A stretch of 64,000 nt of DNA, taken from Tethya wilhelma (Eukaryota; Porifera; Demospongiae; Tethyida; Tethyidae). The translations under genes were made by a program, and so were the position numbers. Of this stretch, positions 18,401-30,849 are shown in pieces (position 1 is the stretch's first letter; each line of letters begins with the position of its first letter). Below the pieces are notes generated by a model that saw only the letters and a list, made by a program, of their open reading frames with translations, made no database searches and was not told where the DNA came from. The stretch lies in contig CAXIPT010000003.1 of assembly GCA_964030475.1 (NCBI GenBank), positions 11,048,405 through 11,112,404 on the forward strand. The letters run 5' to 3'.

Positions 18401-19575
18401 GTCTTTGAACCTAAACGACGCTACAAATCTTGTGGTGAGGACTCTAGGAAGGGACATTGTCACAACGAGGCTACCAGGATGTGCACTGTTGACATCAAAA
18501 TCTAGTGGATGAAGTACAGAAGAACGAGCAATCTTTCTACGGAACTCTAGCAAATTAGCAAGGGTGCATTGCTGCGGACTAATCTCGAGTGCTGCTACAA
18601 CTTTGGAGAAATCTACAGGTATGTTGTGTTTGAAGGCAGGGTAGTTGAAGGCAGTGGTAACTCTACAAAACTGTTGCAAGTCTTTAGTATACGATGTCAT
18701 TTGTTGTTGAAGATCAGAACTTCCAAAATTAGCTATGATTGTCTCTAGGACTTCGCAACTGAGATAGTTCCAGAATTTCCTAAACTTGGCAAGAATCAAC
18801 GAGACACTCTTTGCTTCTAAGATACTCTCTGTTGAAAATGTACTCGGAAGCAGCTGATTCAAACTAGGATGAAAGGCCACATCAAGGCGAAAGGACTCTA
18901 GAAACTCAGGATCCTTCACTCCTTTTTGCACAAAATACTTAACTGTTTTGTTCACAAGTTCTGAAAACCTTTTGTCTAATATAGCAATCTTCTGCTCTAG
19001 AGATAGATGAGGCGAGTTTATGTCTACACTATCAGTGTCTCGTTGAGGTAGTTCGGTGACCACATTACTAGTGGCTGTACTGATGGACTGCTGCTGAGTC
19101 GACGTCTGGACTTCCTGAAGACACTCACCTGGAAGGGTGAAAGATTAAAAATAAGCATCGTCAAATTTATATGGGTCAGCCGATCAAGAAATACCTCACA
19201 TAACCATAAAAATGAACTATCAAAGCATAACAAACTATCGAAGGATGAAAGTGAACATGTACATGTATACTCACTATAAGTAAAGGAGAGGGCCTCACAC
19301 ACATCCTTCAGCCACACCTCCTCCTTTAAGATGGCAATAACTATTGTAAGTTTCTTAGGAGAAGAAGCTACTACTGCACGTATAGAAGACAGGAGGTCCA
19401 CAGCCTTTGCTTCAGAAGTCACTCCTTGCAGCTGCATCCTCTCAGAGATGGAGAGAGGAAGGAGTTCGTTTGATACCATCTTCAGGGACAAATTGACAGG
19501 ATCCAATTTGAAGAGGGAGGTCAACTTCTCAGAGCATCTGTCAATGGCCCTGAGTTCTGGTGGCAGTGACTCCAT
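15349..19575 (-). CDS. Copy 2: death-fold, middle domain and first ankyrin exons (5' half)
   Basis: Minus-strand exons are 19575-19275, 19128-18338, 18097-18002, 17895-17797, 17528-17424 and 15447-15349. Exon 1 encodes a helical domain of about 100 residues with LDPVNLSLKMVSNELLPL, resembling a death-fold (CARD-like) module. Exon 2 encodes the middle domain with KFRKFWNYLSCEVLETII and ends QSLLK. Four ankyrin repeats follow: CPIPLFEAVD, RGTTPLWRAC, TDVGSPPLVQ and DGATPLYFAS. All junctions are GT-AG and the frame stays open. Unlike copy 4, the death-fold exon has no intron. The gene runs into a transposon and the N at 14527 with no tail exons. Reading the 14528-24049 piece in reverse would continue it into copy 3 at 24331. 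Function is inferred only: a cytoplasmic adaptor- or sensor-like protein. Confidence 0.75.
15531..17313. mobile_element. CTCAG-terminated element, long copy (1783 bp)
   Basis: The ends ctcagggtcattaaggacag and ctgtccttaatggcactgag match the 9028-9875 copy. It holds an extra ~950 bp (about 15772-16727) absent there, so the short copy may be an internal deletion of it. The flanking dinucleotide is ag on both sides. Only short open frames occur inside, none recognised. Confidence 0.75.
17424..17528 (-). CDS. Copy 2 exon 5, ankyrin type N2
   Basis: A 35-residue repeat begins TDVGSPPLVQTSYRGH and ends GAKVNGQRK. The acceptor is tcacatacag. Confidence 0.8.
17797..17895 (-). CDS. Copy 2 exon 4, ankyrin type N1
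   Basis: The repeat begins RGTTPLWRACYYGHTT and ends [10 protein letters not shown]. The acceptor is ccccacag and the donor gtatgt. Confidence 0.8.
18002..18097 (-). CDS. Copy 2 exon 3, ankyrin type N0
   Basis: A 32-residue repeat begins [16 protein letters not shown] and ends ESDVDIEDE. It lacks the HGA turn and is the diverged cap repeat of the array. Confidence 0.8.
18338..19128 (-). CDS. Copy 2 exon 2, middle domain (M)
   Basis: 791 bp open from SECLQEV to SYQSLLK, entered in phase 1 and left in phase 0. A hydrophilic linker is followed by helices including [28 protein letters not shown] and LQQFCRVTTAF, then a stretch rich in beta-like segments ([14 protein letters not shown]). I know similar helical blocks from invertebrate death-fold proteins but cannot name the family. 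Confidence 0.8.
19275..19575 (-). CDS. Copy 2 exon 1, death-fold (CARD-like) domain
   Basis: The ATG at 19575 opens MESLPPELRAIDRCSEKL. The exon runs 301 bp, phase 1 out, donor gtgagt. The helix pattern, the [13 protein letters not shown] motif and the closing ILKEEVWLKDVCEAL resemble CARD or related death folds. The start matches the paralogue at 34979 ([14 protein letters not shown]). Confidence 0.7.
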
Positions 19576-19902
19576 TGTGACTGATCAGTATCAACTCCTA
19601 CAATGGAACACACAAAAATTAAGTTAGAACAACATTATTATAGTTAGTGTATTCTGAACAAGCTTTTAAACACCCATAATGACTAATTTATGAATGGCAG
19701 TGAGATGGCTGGCCGGACCAGTTTAAACTGGTAATGGTCATCACAGTACTGTAACAGTACACCCTATAATGATTATGTCTACCCAGCTTCGAATTCATTC
19801 ACAACTGGAAATGAAGATATGGTAGTTCCCTGGATTTGTGTTATCCCACCCATGTATAGAGGCTAATTATATATACAACGTATTACTGTGGCACTGATCA
19901 AC

Positions 19903-20320
19903 TAGCCTCGTTCCCAGGCATTTTCTCTCCACTCGTATTATATTCGTACATAGACCACACCCGGAACCACACCCACGAAAAGAGAGAGAGGGAGAGAAAA
20001 AACCTGGTTGATTTTGATCACGTTATGTGACGTCATAGTCGCTTGCTGAAATACAGTCTTTGAATTCACAAGTTGACCATCTGAAGAGAGATATGAGACA
20101 AAAAGCGTGAGATAGCTGACGCTTGAGTTCAAGAGCTCATAGGTTCTGCAGTTTCTTTTGATTCACGCTTACAACTATGACGTCACATAAGTGCACGTGA
20201 TCAAAATCAACCAGGCTTTTTCTCTCCTTCTCCCTCTCTTTTTTGTGCATGGGTATGGTTCTGGGTGTGGTCTACATACAAATATACCAGTGGAGAGAAA
20301 AAGCCTGGGAACGAGGCTAA
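19903..20320. mobile_element. 418-bp hAT-like MITE (AGCCTCG family)
   Basis: The ends are tagcctcgttcccaggc and gcctgggaacgaggcta. It is flanked by tgatcaac at 19895-19902 and 20321-20328. The arms continue inverted for most of the element, through cctggttgattttgatcac. Confidence 0.8.
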
Positions 20321-20781
20321 TGATCAACAACAGTACAGCGTGGGTATATGATTGTGTTGACAAATTTGAACTTTGAACTATCATACGGACCATACATGTA
20401 AGCAACATGTAAATGACAGGAAACATGAAGTCTTAATCAGATCTGCCACTCAAGTTTTAAATGAGACATTCCTATCAATTGTTAGCCTCATACCCAGGCC
20501 CCTCCCATCAAGGCCTGCATGGTACACACTGTTTGCACATGTGCTAAGTTTTCTCTGTAATTTACGTTACTGTCCACGTGGAACATTATACGGAGCATGT
20601 AAATGGTTTCTGTGTCACAACTGCTAGCTATTGCACTATCCTAGGTCAAAGGTGAGTAACTTTGTGTAATTTTTTTCCATGCACAGAGAAATAACTGGAA
20701 AGATAAACGGCTGCGTGTGCGAAGATATTCAAATTCCCTGTTTTTCTGGGAAAATTGAGCATGTGTAAATAGTGTGCACCA

Positions 20782-20960
20782 GGCCAGAGGAGGTACAACA
20801 GCCGTGTGGCATGCTGAGCTGGCATTTTTACTGCATGTGATAATTTCAGTACTTAAGCTCCTAGTGTCACATGCAAATTGTATGGGCAAAAAGTACACAT
20901 GCACTGAGAACATGATATGCCAGCTCAACATGCCACACAGCTGTCGTACCTCCTCTGGCA
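20782..20960. repeat. Inverted repeat, 43-bp arms
   Basis: Arms at 20782-20824 and 20918-20960 (core gaggaggtac and gtacctcctc) match with about four differences and flank a ~93-bp loop. It is probably a decayed foldback element. A partial AGCCTCG-type end (tagcctcatacccaggcc) lies upstream near 20483. Confidence 0.55.
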
Positions 20961-21136
20961 CCTGCCTGTCCCTGCTAATCAGTACATAATAGGCTACGTA
21001 CGAAAAAATATTACTACTAAAACAAGAAAAGTACAATAATTTTTCTTCTGACCAAGCATGGCTCCTCAGTATAATTCAGGAATGAATTTATATGTTTCTA
21101 CGGGCAACTACCCCTTGAATTGAGTGTAATAGCATA

Positions 21137-21341
21137 CCGTATAGCGGGAAATTTTCGTGAGGGAAAAATTTCGTTCTTTTCGTTCCAGACAGCATGAAAA
21201 CGAAAATTTTGCCCACGAAAATCTGAAATTTTTAAAACGTGGCCGCGGGGTCATGGGTCCAGAACGAAAATAAGACCACGAAAACTTGTTTTCAAGGCCT
21301 GAAACGAAATTTTAACCGCACGAAAATTTCCCGCTATACGG
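21137..21341. mobile_element. 205-bp MITE, CCGTATAGCGGG termini, TA target
   Basis: The ends are ccgtatagcgggaaatt and aatttcccgctatacgg, bounded by TA on both sides. The same family occurs at 40355-40561 and 42189-42374. A TA target suggests Tc1/mariner-like mobilisation. Confidence 0.85.
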
Positions 21342-23712
21342 TATATATATAAGTGGCAACTAAAGTGACAACAATTTAAAATTACTTCAGTTTACTTTAC
21401 TGCATGTACTTACTGAGTGGCTATTAGCTAGCTGTAAATCAGACAAAAATTATTGGGGCGAGCCTGAGCGAGCCCCACATAGTCGTTGCAAATGGTAAAA
21501 TTTCTCTTTGTTTGCTTGTACACCGTGGACACTTTCCGTATATTCAAATTATTCGAACGGTAATATGCAGTCCAGATTAAGTCACAACTAAAATGAAATT
21601 TGGAATTGCGCAATATATGTACATGTCTGGCAGAGACTTGACTGTAGCTTGCTTAGAGAGCTAGAGAGCCATAGATCTATGAGAAAGCGAAAGAGAAAGG
21701 AGACTCGACGCAGAAACAACGCTGCGCAGACCACTCATGAGGAGCCGGACTGTCAGAGCTCAAGTTGAAACCAACTTATAGACCACTCCTGAGGCTGAGA
21801 GACGGCCTCGTCTCAGTAGAGCTGAAGCATCTGAGCAGATACTGCCATGGCGTCACTACTTCTGAGAGATACCATCTCTTGAAGCAAACCTAGAAAGACT
21901 ACACCTCATGCAGGAGCAAATTTAATATTGAGCAACTATGACACCATGCTAGTCTAGCAAGGCCAAGCCTCTCACACTTGCTCCGCCCATAGTGATGGCC
22001 AAATTGCTTTTCAACACTGAGAAAACTTCCTAGCTAATCAGCTAACTGACAATTTCACAGTGACACTGACATTCTGACACAGATATCATCTTCTTCTCAA
22101 TCAAGAAATATGCCTCATGAGCTCTTCAAGGTGTAGTACAGCAGCGCCGGAGGGAAGCTACTCAACACAAATATGCGATGGAGAGTGCTTCATATCTACA
22201 ACTGCCAGCACATGCACCCTGGAGATGCCTATATACAGTGTACTTGACAGTTAACGACCTAGCAACTGGTTGGTCAAGAGTGAGAAGAGTTTGCAAGCAA
22301 AGTCCCCGATACAGCAAGTGTACGATGATCGAGGTACCAAGGAGTACTGGTTTAGTTGTCTCATTGCCACCATTGGAGTGCTGCTCTTGCTGGTTCTTCA
22401 ACTCTGCTGTCCCAAATCTACGTCTAACGCAGCTATTGCACAAGGCACTAGTTGTTGGGAGGAGTTTCCTGGGTGGTGCATGCCAAATAAACTAACGCTT
22501 GAGTCGAACATCCTTGAAGGTTCCAGCAGTCACGAATCATGAGATGCGACATAAGCACTTGCACAATGTCATGCCTAGACTTGCTGGCCAGACCCCACCC
22601 CTCTCGCAAAAGCGGAGGGAGAGGGTCTGGGGACTCTGGCATGGTTTTCGTTGCACATGTTGGAATTTCGATATGACCAATCAGACGTGTAAGCCATCAG
22701 TAATCGAATTGTCTTCTCACAACAAGTGAGACAACACAGTGTTAGTTGCTCTTGTGAACTCATTGCCAGAAATACGCGGACACGGAAAATAATTTTACGT
22801 AATCTCTCCGTATACTACTTCCGCTCTTAAGTACTAGAGTGATAGGCGCTTACCTGGAATCAACCCTTTCCAAAGTACTTTCTTGAAATGTATGGCCTGG
22901 TTTTATATCTAGACATGGTAGTTACTTCTTGCAAAAAACTTTCAAGTCTAACCGTTACTCTCAGAATATTCCAGAAACAAAAGTTTGTTAACTATTACTC
23001 CACTCGACCTCTCCGTATTGTTAGTTAATTTTCATCCGGACCTCTTCCAAACATCCTGCGTTTGCAGGCTAACCGTGAAAAAATTTTCAGATGTATGGCT
23101 TGCAATTGACCGACAAAGGGTTAAACTTCACAAAAATAGTCTTGAAGGTCAGGCTTGCCCATCTCAGAATATTCCAGGCAAGTTTAAAGTACTATACTAA
23201 ACAGCTATTATGACATCATTATAAATTACGTCATCACACAATATTGCTGATTCAGCAGTTTCGCTAAAATCACAGATCGCTTAGAAATCTCTCTATTTAG
23301 CTTTCTGGCTCCAAGAAGAAGAGTTTTGTGTCCTTAGTAGTCACTTTTGGCTGTCTGGAGTGTGTCTTCACCAGCGCTTCTGGATAATTTGAAGAATTCT
23401 GGATTTAATGATATTCATATATTCATGTATGTGGGCGTTCCGTACATGTCCTCTATTTGTAAGGTAGAGGTACCAAATATGAAACAGCTCCTAATATGAA
23501 ACATTCGACAAAATTTACAAATCTGGTCAGCTCTGCTACAACTATGGGCACAGCATGTTAGAGAGTGTTTATTGAGGCTGTAAAATATTAAATTTGGAAA
23601 AGGTTGTCAAGAGTAGTTGGCATGTCGATCTAATTATGCGAATTTCATAGATTAATCACGCAGGTATCAAGTGGTCCCACGTGGTTTTTTAGTCACGCTG
23701 CTATAAGGCAAC
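21342..23712. other. Intergenic, no supported gene
   Basis: Open frames here are short and unlike known proteins. A small hairpin with cagacccc/ggggtctg-type arms lies at 22589-22640. An AG-rich stretch near 21678 (MRKRKRKETRRR in one frame) may be a transposon N-terminus but stops quickly. Copy 2's promoter should lie in the 19576-19900 part just before this region; no TATA signal stands out. Confidence 0.4.
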
Positions 23713-24049
23713 ATGTACAGAAGGAAGAAGGTGAGTTTGATCAGATGTTGTAATAAGTCTTACTGAATCACTTTTATTATACGCCGCTAGCGTTTAAAGA
23801 CTATTTATTTTTACTACAGACCAGTACTCCAAAGAGAAAACTATGGACCGAGGCTGCTATGACCTCCGCAATAGCTGCATGCGCTGAGGGAATTCCTATT
23901 CGAGAATCTGCCAGAAAGTATAATGTACCTCCTTCTACCCTCTTTAGGAGAGTGAGAGGGCTAGTAGAAATGGGTTGCAAACCTGGTCCTAATCCGGTTC
24001 TTTCTACTTCTATTGAAGACAAGCTAGCAAATTACTTGGTAGAAATGGC
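23713..24049 (+). pseudogene. Pogo/Tigger-like transposase N-terminus, cut by contig join
   Basis: A short first exon (MYRRKK, 23713-23730) with donor gtgagt joins in phase 0 to an exon starting at 23820. The second part holds a psq-type helix-turn-helix: AIAACAEGIPIRESARKY, then NVPPSTLFRRVRG. Such domains start pogo/Tigger and CENP-B-like transposases. The contig ends at 24050 before any catalytic domain. It could instead be a host psq-domain gene. Confidence 0.6.
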
Positions 24050-24050
24050 N
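24050..24050. other. Single-N contig join
   Basis: It joins the pogo-like fragment directly to the middle of the intron block that precedes type-A exons. The two sides are unrelated. Confidence 0.7.
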
Positions 24051-24330
24051 ATTGTCCGTGTTCCATTACGTAGTGCACCCATCCACATTGTGTCCTCCCA
24101 ACCTCTGATCCTACTCTGTCACACTGATCTAGCTTCCCACTTGGTAGTGCATTTGTGAATATTCATGAGCATGTCCCCCACTATTGTACACACCCATTAT
24201 AGTGATGGTTGTGAGGAATTTGAAGTGATTGATGAATGGAATGATCCTCTCTCTCCAGTTTAAACACTAGTCATTGTTGTTAGTCTTCTGTTCATGTTGT
24301 GGTGTTATATGTTGTGTTCTCACTCCACAG

Positions 24331-24429
24331 GATGGTGACACTCCTCTTTGGGCTGCATCACGTCATGGTAGAACAGATGTGGCAATACTGCTCATTGACC
24401 ATGGAGCCAATGTCAATCATCAAACCACT
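24331..24429 (+). CDS. Copy 3 exon, ankyrin type A
   Basis: The repeat begins [16 protein letters not shown] and ends [10 protein letters not shown]. Confidence 0.8.
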
Positions 24430-27400
24430 GTATGTTTAATAACAATATCAATTCTCTTTGTACACCATTTCAGTGTCTGTCTATTCTCATTCAGGATGAG
24501 GCTGGTCACTATCCACTTACTGATGCAAGTGGAGGAGGACATCTTGACACTGTGAAGCTGTTAATAGAGAGAGGTGCGAAGGTCAATGCAGAAAATAAGG
24601 TAGTTATATTATAAATAAATTCAAGATGTAGCTACGAATTTTGCCACATCAGTAAAGCATGTCTGGGAGACATTTCAAATAATTGCCGAGTGCATCCCTT
24701 AGCGCGAGGCATCTATAATCGTCGATGTATACATGCATGGCTTAGTTTGCCAGCAAGTGTTTTATGTATAGTACTCCTCAAAATAAAGTTCCCGTCTCGT
24801 TCCGTAAAACGCCCATGCAAACGCTTCCGTAAAAATGTTATGTCCACGTGTCAAATCTCATAATCACATAAGGAAATGAAAAATGCAGTTTCAACACAGC
24901 AAAACCTTGTAAATCGGGTGTCAAATTTGGACTATGATTGGACTGAAAGCAGCTACGAGGCTCTAAAACTTGAAAACAAAGCAAGAACATGTGTGCCGTA
25001 CTACAGGGAGAGTTTTCACAGTCAACTTACCACCTAGTAAGGCTGTCAATCACAATGCTTGTGGTTTTTTCTTACCGTTTGTATCGACCATGCTGCTAAA
25101 AATTCCTTTTTCAGCTAACTTTTCCTACTTTGATTTGCTTATTTTAATTTTGTGCGTTTGGACGTCATTTTACCGTAAAACGCAAACGGAACGGGAACTT
25201 TATTTTAAGGGCTACTGTATACATTATGCCCTTTCATGCTTTAGGAATGCAATTAGTACTAGTTCTAATGTGATGTCACTTAATTTTAGAATGCAATTTG
25301 TTCTGGTTAAAGATCGTTAATTAGCAGCTCAATTAACATGCGTCTAGCTGAACATGAGCATTCGAGCATCTATATATATATGTTTTTTTTTTGTTTTTAG
25401 TGAGCAATAGTAAATTATACTTCTGTTTTTGTGCAAGAGTAACGGCTAGAAGGCAAAAAAGTGTGGTATATGCCAGTGACTGCTGATAGCAGCTATGTGC
25501 ATGCATTTCTCATTGACTGGCACAGTCAGCTAGCAGCTTGGTTACTTTAGTACCTCAGCCTGATCAAGTGGTCGTCTCTACTAGCTCAGTGACATATGAC
25601 AGGAAGTCTTTTGGAGTCCGCATATTACACGCAACGACATGTATATTATTATATACACAAATCACTCAGTCAATGATTTCATAACATATATAATTGCTCT
25701 AGCCTCGTTCCCAGGCTTTCCCCTTAATTTATTCATTTTGGTTATTAAAAAAAAAAAAGAAGGGAAAGGCCTAGGAACGAGGCTATAATTGCTCAGCATC
25801 ATCATCACATCAATGCTGCATACAATTACAAGTGGTGAATGCAAAGCTAGAGCAATGGTCACTTTTACTATGAAATATTACATTCTCCAAAAGCAGGGCA
25901 GTTTTCTTGTGTCAAATATAAATTGTTTCAACCCACATTCCATCACCACACCAACCATTAGTGTATGAACAGATTAAGTCATGGTTCACAATGGTTGATA
26001 TTTTGTTGGAGTGTCTTTGAGCATCATGGCATGTCTATAATATTCTTCTGATAATATTATGTGTATTGTGTGACGATCGTAGTATACATGCAATCAAGGT
26101 CTGCATGATTACTATAGTTTCAATCCTCACATCATAATATTATGGTGCCTATTTCCTGTAGTGGTAGCTCATCCATAGCTGTTGTTTGTGGGAGTGTTTA
26201 TGAACTGGTTTACTCATTGTCAAGAATTACACATTGTGTTAATTCCATTCACTACAGGATGGTGTAACTCCCCTCCATCTTGCTAGTCAGGAAGGACACA
26301 AGGACATAGTGGAGGCTCTGTTGAATCATGGAGCTGAAGTGGACCTCCCAAGCAAGGTGATTGCAAAATCAATGAATCACCCATTCCCCAATACTGTTTG
26401 CCCATGCTTGGATCTGCTAGCATGGTCAGCAAAGATTGTGTATATAGGTTGTGTCAATCAGTGGAGTGAAAGAAGTTGCACAGATTCTGCATGCACGATG
26501 CATTGAAAAGCTGTATAGTTGACAAGAATGATTGTGCATGTGTGTCATTCTCAAGTTCCTCAATGTATTATGACAGAGGACTCCCCAGGATGAGGCTTAA
26601 GAGGATATCGATTCAGACACTCTTGTAGTTTGGTCTGACTATATATACATATAATTTGCCTGATGAGATTGCATGCTTGTGATTTTGTGGTATGAGAGTT
26701 TGGTGCCTTGTGCATGGTAGTGTTCTTTACACTCATGAATATTTATGTTTTGTTCCATTCACTACAGGATGGTAGGACCCCACTCGGTATGGCTAGTCAG
26801 AAAGGACACAAGGACATAGTGGAGGTTCTGTTGAATCATGGAGCTGAAGTGGACCTCCCAGAGAAGGTGAGTGTATGTGATATGTATGGTGATTGAAGGA
26901 ATGTGCCACAACAGAGAGGGTCCTTTTGCTGTGAAGAAATGTGTAGAGAATGTGTATAGTGTCTGTCAGTGTCTGTATGGTGATGATGATAGTGTAGCAG
27001 GGAATGGATTATGATGATAGGTTACACTCGCATGCACTGTATTCCATGTTGGCAAGAAAGTAAAGTACATGTGACATGCATATTGAGATGAGTGTTTCCA
27101 CTAGCCCAATCTCTCTGATTGTCTGTGTTCCATTACGTAGTGCACCCATCCACATTGTGTCCTCCCAACCTCTGATCCTACTCTGTCACACTGATCTAGC
27201 TTCCCACTTGGTAGTGCTTATGAATATTCATTAGCATGTCCCCCAGTATTGTACACACCCATTAATGATGGTTGTGAGGAATTTGAAGTGATTGATGAAT
27301 GGAATGATTTTCTCTCTCTCCAGTTTAAACACTAGTCATTGTTGTTAGTCTTCTGTTCATGTTGTGGTGTTATGTTGTTTTCTCACTCCACAGGATGGTG

Positions 27401-30400
27401 CCACTCCTCTTTGGGCTGCATCACGTGATGGTAGAACAGATGTGGCAAGACTGCTCATTGACCATGGAGCCAATATCCATCATCAAATCACTGTATGTTT
27501 AATAACAATATCAATTCTCTTTGTACACCATTTCAGTGTCTGTCCATTCTCATTCAGGATGAGAATGGTAACTATCCTCTTACTGATGCAAGTGCAGGAG
27601 GACATCTGGACACTGTGAAGCTGTTAATAGAGAGAGGTGCAAAGGTCAATGCTCAAAGCAAGGTACATATGACAAGATATTTCATTCTTCAAAGACAGTG
27701 AAGTTTTCTGGTGTCAACATGCAGTAAATTGTTCCAACCCATATTCCATCACCACACCAACCATTAGTGATTAAGTCATGATTCACAATGGTTGATATTT
27801 TGTTGGAGTGTCTTTGAGCACCATGGCATGTCTGGTATTCTTCTGATAATATTATGTGTATTGTGTGACGATCGTATGAGTATATGCAATCAAGGTCTGA
27901 TTACTAGTTTCAATCCTCACATCATATGGTGCCTATTTCCTGTAGTGGTAGCTCATCCATAGCTGTTGTTTGTGGGAGTGTTTATGAACTGGTTTACTCA
28001 TTGTCAAGAATTACACATTGTGTTCCATTCACTACAGGATGGTGCCACTCCCCTCTATCTTGCTAGTCAGGAAGGACACAAGGACATAGTGGAGGTTCTG
28101 TTGAATCATGGAGCTGAAGTGGACCTCCCAAGCAAGGTGATTGCAAAATCAATTAATTTCCCATTCCCCAATACTGTGTGCCCATGCATGGACCTGCTAG
28201 CATGGTCAGCAAAGATTGTGTACAGGTTGTGTCAATCAGTGAAGTGAAAGGAGTTGCACAGATTGTGCACCATGCATTGTATAGCCAGTCCACAAGAATG
28301 ATTGTGTGTGTCATTTTTAAGTTCCTCACTGTATTATGAGAGAGGATTCCCCAGGATGAGGCTTAAGAGGACTCAGACACTCTTGTAGTTTGGTCTGACT
28401 ACATATAATTTGCCTGATGAGAATGCATGCTTGTGATTTTGTGGTATGAAAGTTTGGTGCCTTTGTGGTAGTGTTCTTTACTCATTCACTCATGAATATT
28501 TATGTTTTGTTCCATTCACTACAGGATGGTATCACCCCACTCTTTATGGCTAGTCAGAAAGGACACAGGGACATAGTGGAGGTTCTGTTGAATCATGGAG
28601 CTGAAGTGGACCTCCCAGACAAGGTGAGTGTATGTGATATGTATAGTGATTGAAGGAATGTGCCACAGCAGAGAGGGTCCTTTTGCTGTGAAGAAATGTG
28701 TAGAGAATGTGTATAGTGTCTGTCAGTGTCTGTATGGTGATGATGATAGTGTAGCAGGGAATGGATTATGATGATAGGTTACACTCGCATATACACTGTA
28801 TTCCATGTTGGCAAGAAAGTAAAGTACATGTGACATGCATATTGAGATGAGTGTTTCCACTAGCCCAATCTCTCCGATTGTCCGTGTTCCATTACGTAGT
28901 GCACCCATCCACATTGTGTCCTCCCAACCTCTGATCCTACTCTGTCACACTGATCTAGCTTCCCACTTGGTAGTGCTTATGAATATTCATTAGCATGTCC
29001 CCCAGTATTGTACACACCCATTAATGTTTGTGAGGAATTTGAAGTGATTAATGAATGGAATGATCCTCTCTCTCCAGTTTAAACACTAGTCATTGTTGTT
29101 AGTCTTCTGTTCATGTTGTGGTGTTATGTTGTGTTCTCACTCCACAGGATGGTAAAACTCCTCTTTGGGCTGCATCATGTCGAGGTAGAACAGATGTGGC
29201 AAGACTGCTCATTGACCATGGAGCCAATGTCAATCATCAAACCACTGTATATTTAACAACAATATCAATTCTCTTTGTACACCATTTCACTGTCTGTCCA
29301 TTCTCATTCAGGAAGAGACTGGTAACTATCCTCTTACTGATGCAAGTGGAGGAGGACATCTGGACACTGTGAAGCTGTTAATAGAGAGAGGTGCAAAGGT
29401 CAATGCACAAAGCAAGGTATGAAAAGTGCGATGTATGTTGTATTGTTACAAAACTTATGCTACCATGTAAATCACTCTAGGAGGGTGCTACACCACTCAA
29501 ATTTGCTAGTCAGGAAGGACACCAGGACATAGTAGAGGTTCTGTTGAATTATGGAGCTGAAGTGGACCTCCCAAATAAGGTTTTTGTTTGCTTATATGTA
29601 GCATTTTGGTACATTTCCATTTTATATTTGCCTAGAATATTAATAGTTTTCTTTAATTATCAATCCAGAGTGGTGTAGATGCACTAATGGGAGCTATTTT
29701 ACAGAGGCGTCATACTATTGCTCTAATGTTGCTGAGAGTACCACGTATCAATGTCAACAGACAAAATAATGTATATGTACTCAAAATGAAATGCAGAATA
29801 CACTTGTTTCTGATTTTTAACTTAGTTCGTAATATTTTCATATCTCTATAGAATGGTCTGACTGCTCTGATGATGGCTGCCAGAGACAACAATATTGATG
29901 TTGTGAGAGCACTGCTAGGAATCAATGGAGTGGCCCTCAACATACAAGAAGAGGTGAATCATTGTGGACACATTATATCATCAATAATTAATGAGCACTT
30001 GTCTCCTTGTCACAAACAACTGTGAATTCATGTACTTCAGTGAATGCTAATTTTGAGGTTTCATTTGCTGCAATGTGTATACTCACATTATGCACACATG
30101 TCTCAATGTTTAACTATGATCCAGACTGCTGGTTGGAGTGCCTTGTTCTTTGCTGTTGAAGGTGCTCATCTGGAGATTGTACAGCTCCTGCTCAATGCTG
30201 GAGCAGACACCACCTTAAGAGGCAAGGTAAGATGAACTGACAACATTGATAGCATCACACATGGAAATTGGCCAATAAATGATGTTTCTAAACTATGTGT
30301 TTGAATGTCCCAAATGTTGTTGCAATGTGTGTCTCTTGTGCAGGAAGGAGACACTGCACTGGATGTAGCCATGGTTCACAAGAGAGAGGCAGTTGTAGCA

Positions 30401-30814
30401 GCACTTGAAGAGCATGCTTCAAAGAAGAAAGAGCCACTGTCATCAGAGCAGGGTGACAAGCAACCATTGGAACAGCCACCCACTGATGAGGTGAGTTAGT
30501 ATAGGATTGTATGATTTGATTGAGTCATTGTTGACTTGTCCCCCTCCCTCCCTCCCTCCCTCCCTCTCTCCCTCCGTGGTCTGTCTTCCCCACAGGGTGT
30601 AGAGAGTGGTGGTGAGAGTGAGCCTCCTGAGAGGGACACCCAGACATCTCCCTCACAGCCGACTCCAGTCACTCCTCAAACTCCAACACAGACAGCTGTC
30701 TCTGATGAGCAAGGTGGTCACGATGAGAAGGCTTCTAGTAGTCCAGGAACACCAACTCCCACCAGGAGCACCTCAAGCAGGGTAGGTTGGGTCACTGAGA
30801 ATTGAAGACTTCCT

Positions 30815-30849
<35 letters not shown>

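Noticed and set aside
22178..22542. Two overlapping ~90-105 codon frames as a membrane protein gene
   Set aside because: They overlap in different frames, have no splice support or recognisable domain, and the hydrophobic run is short.
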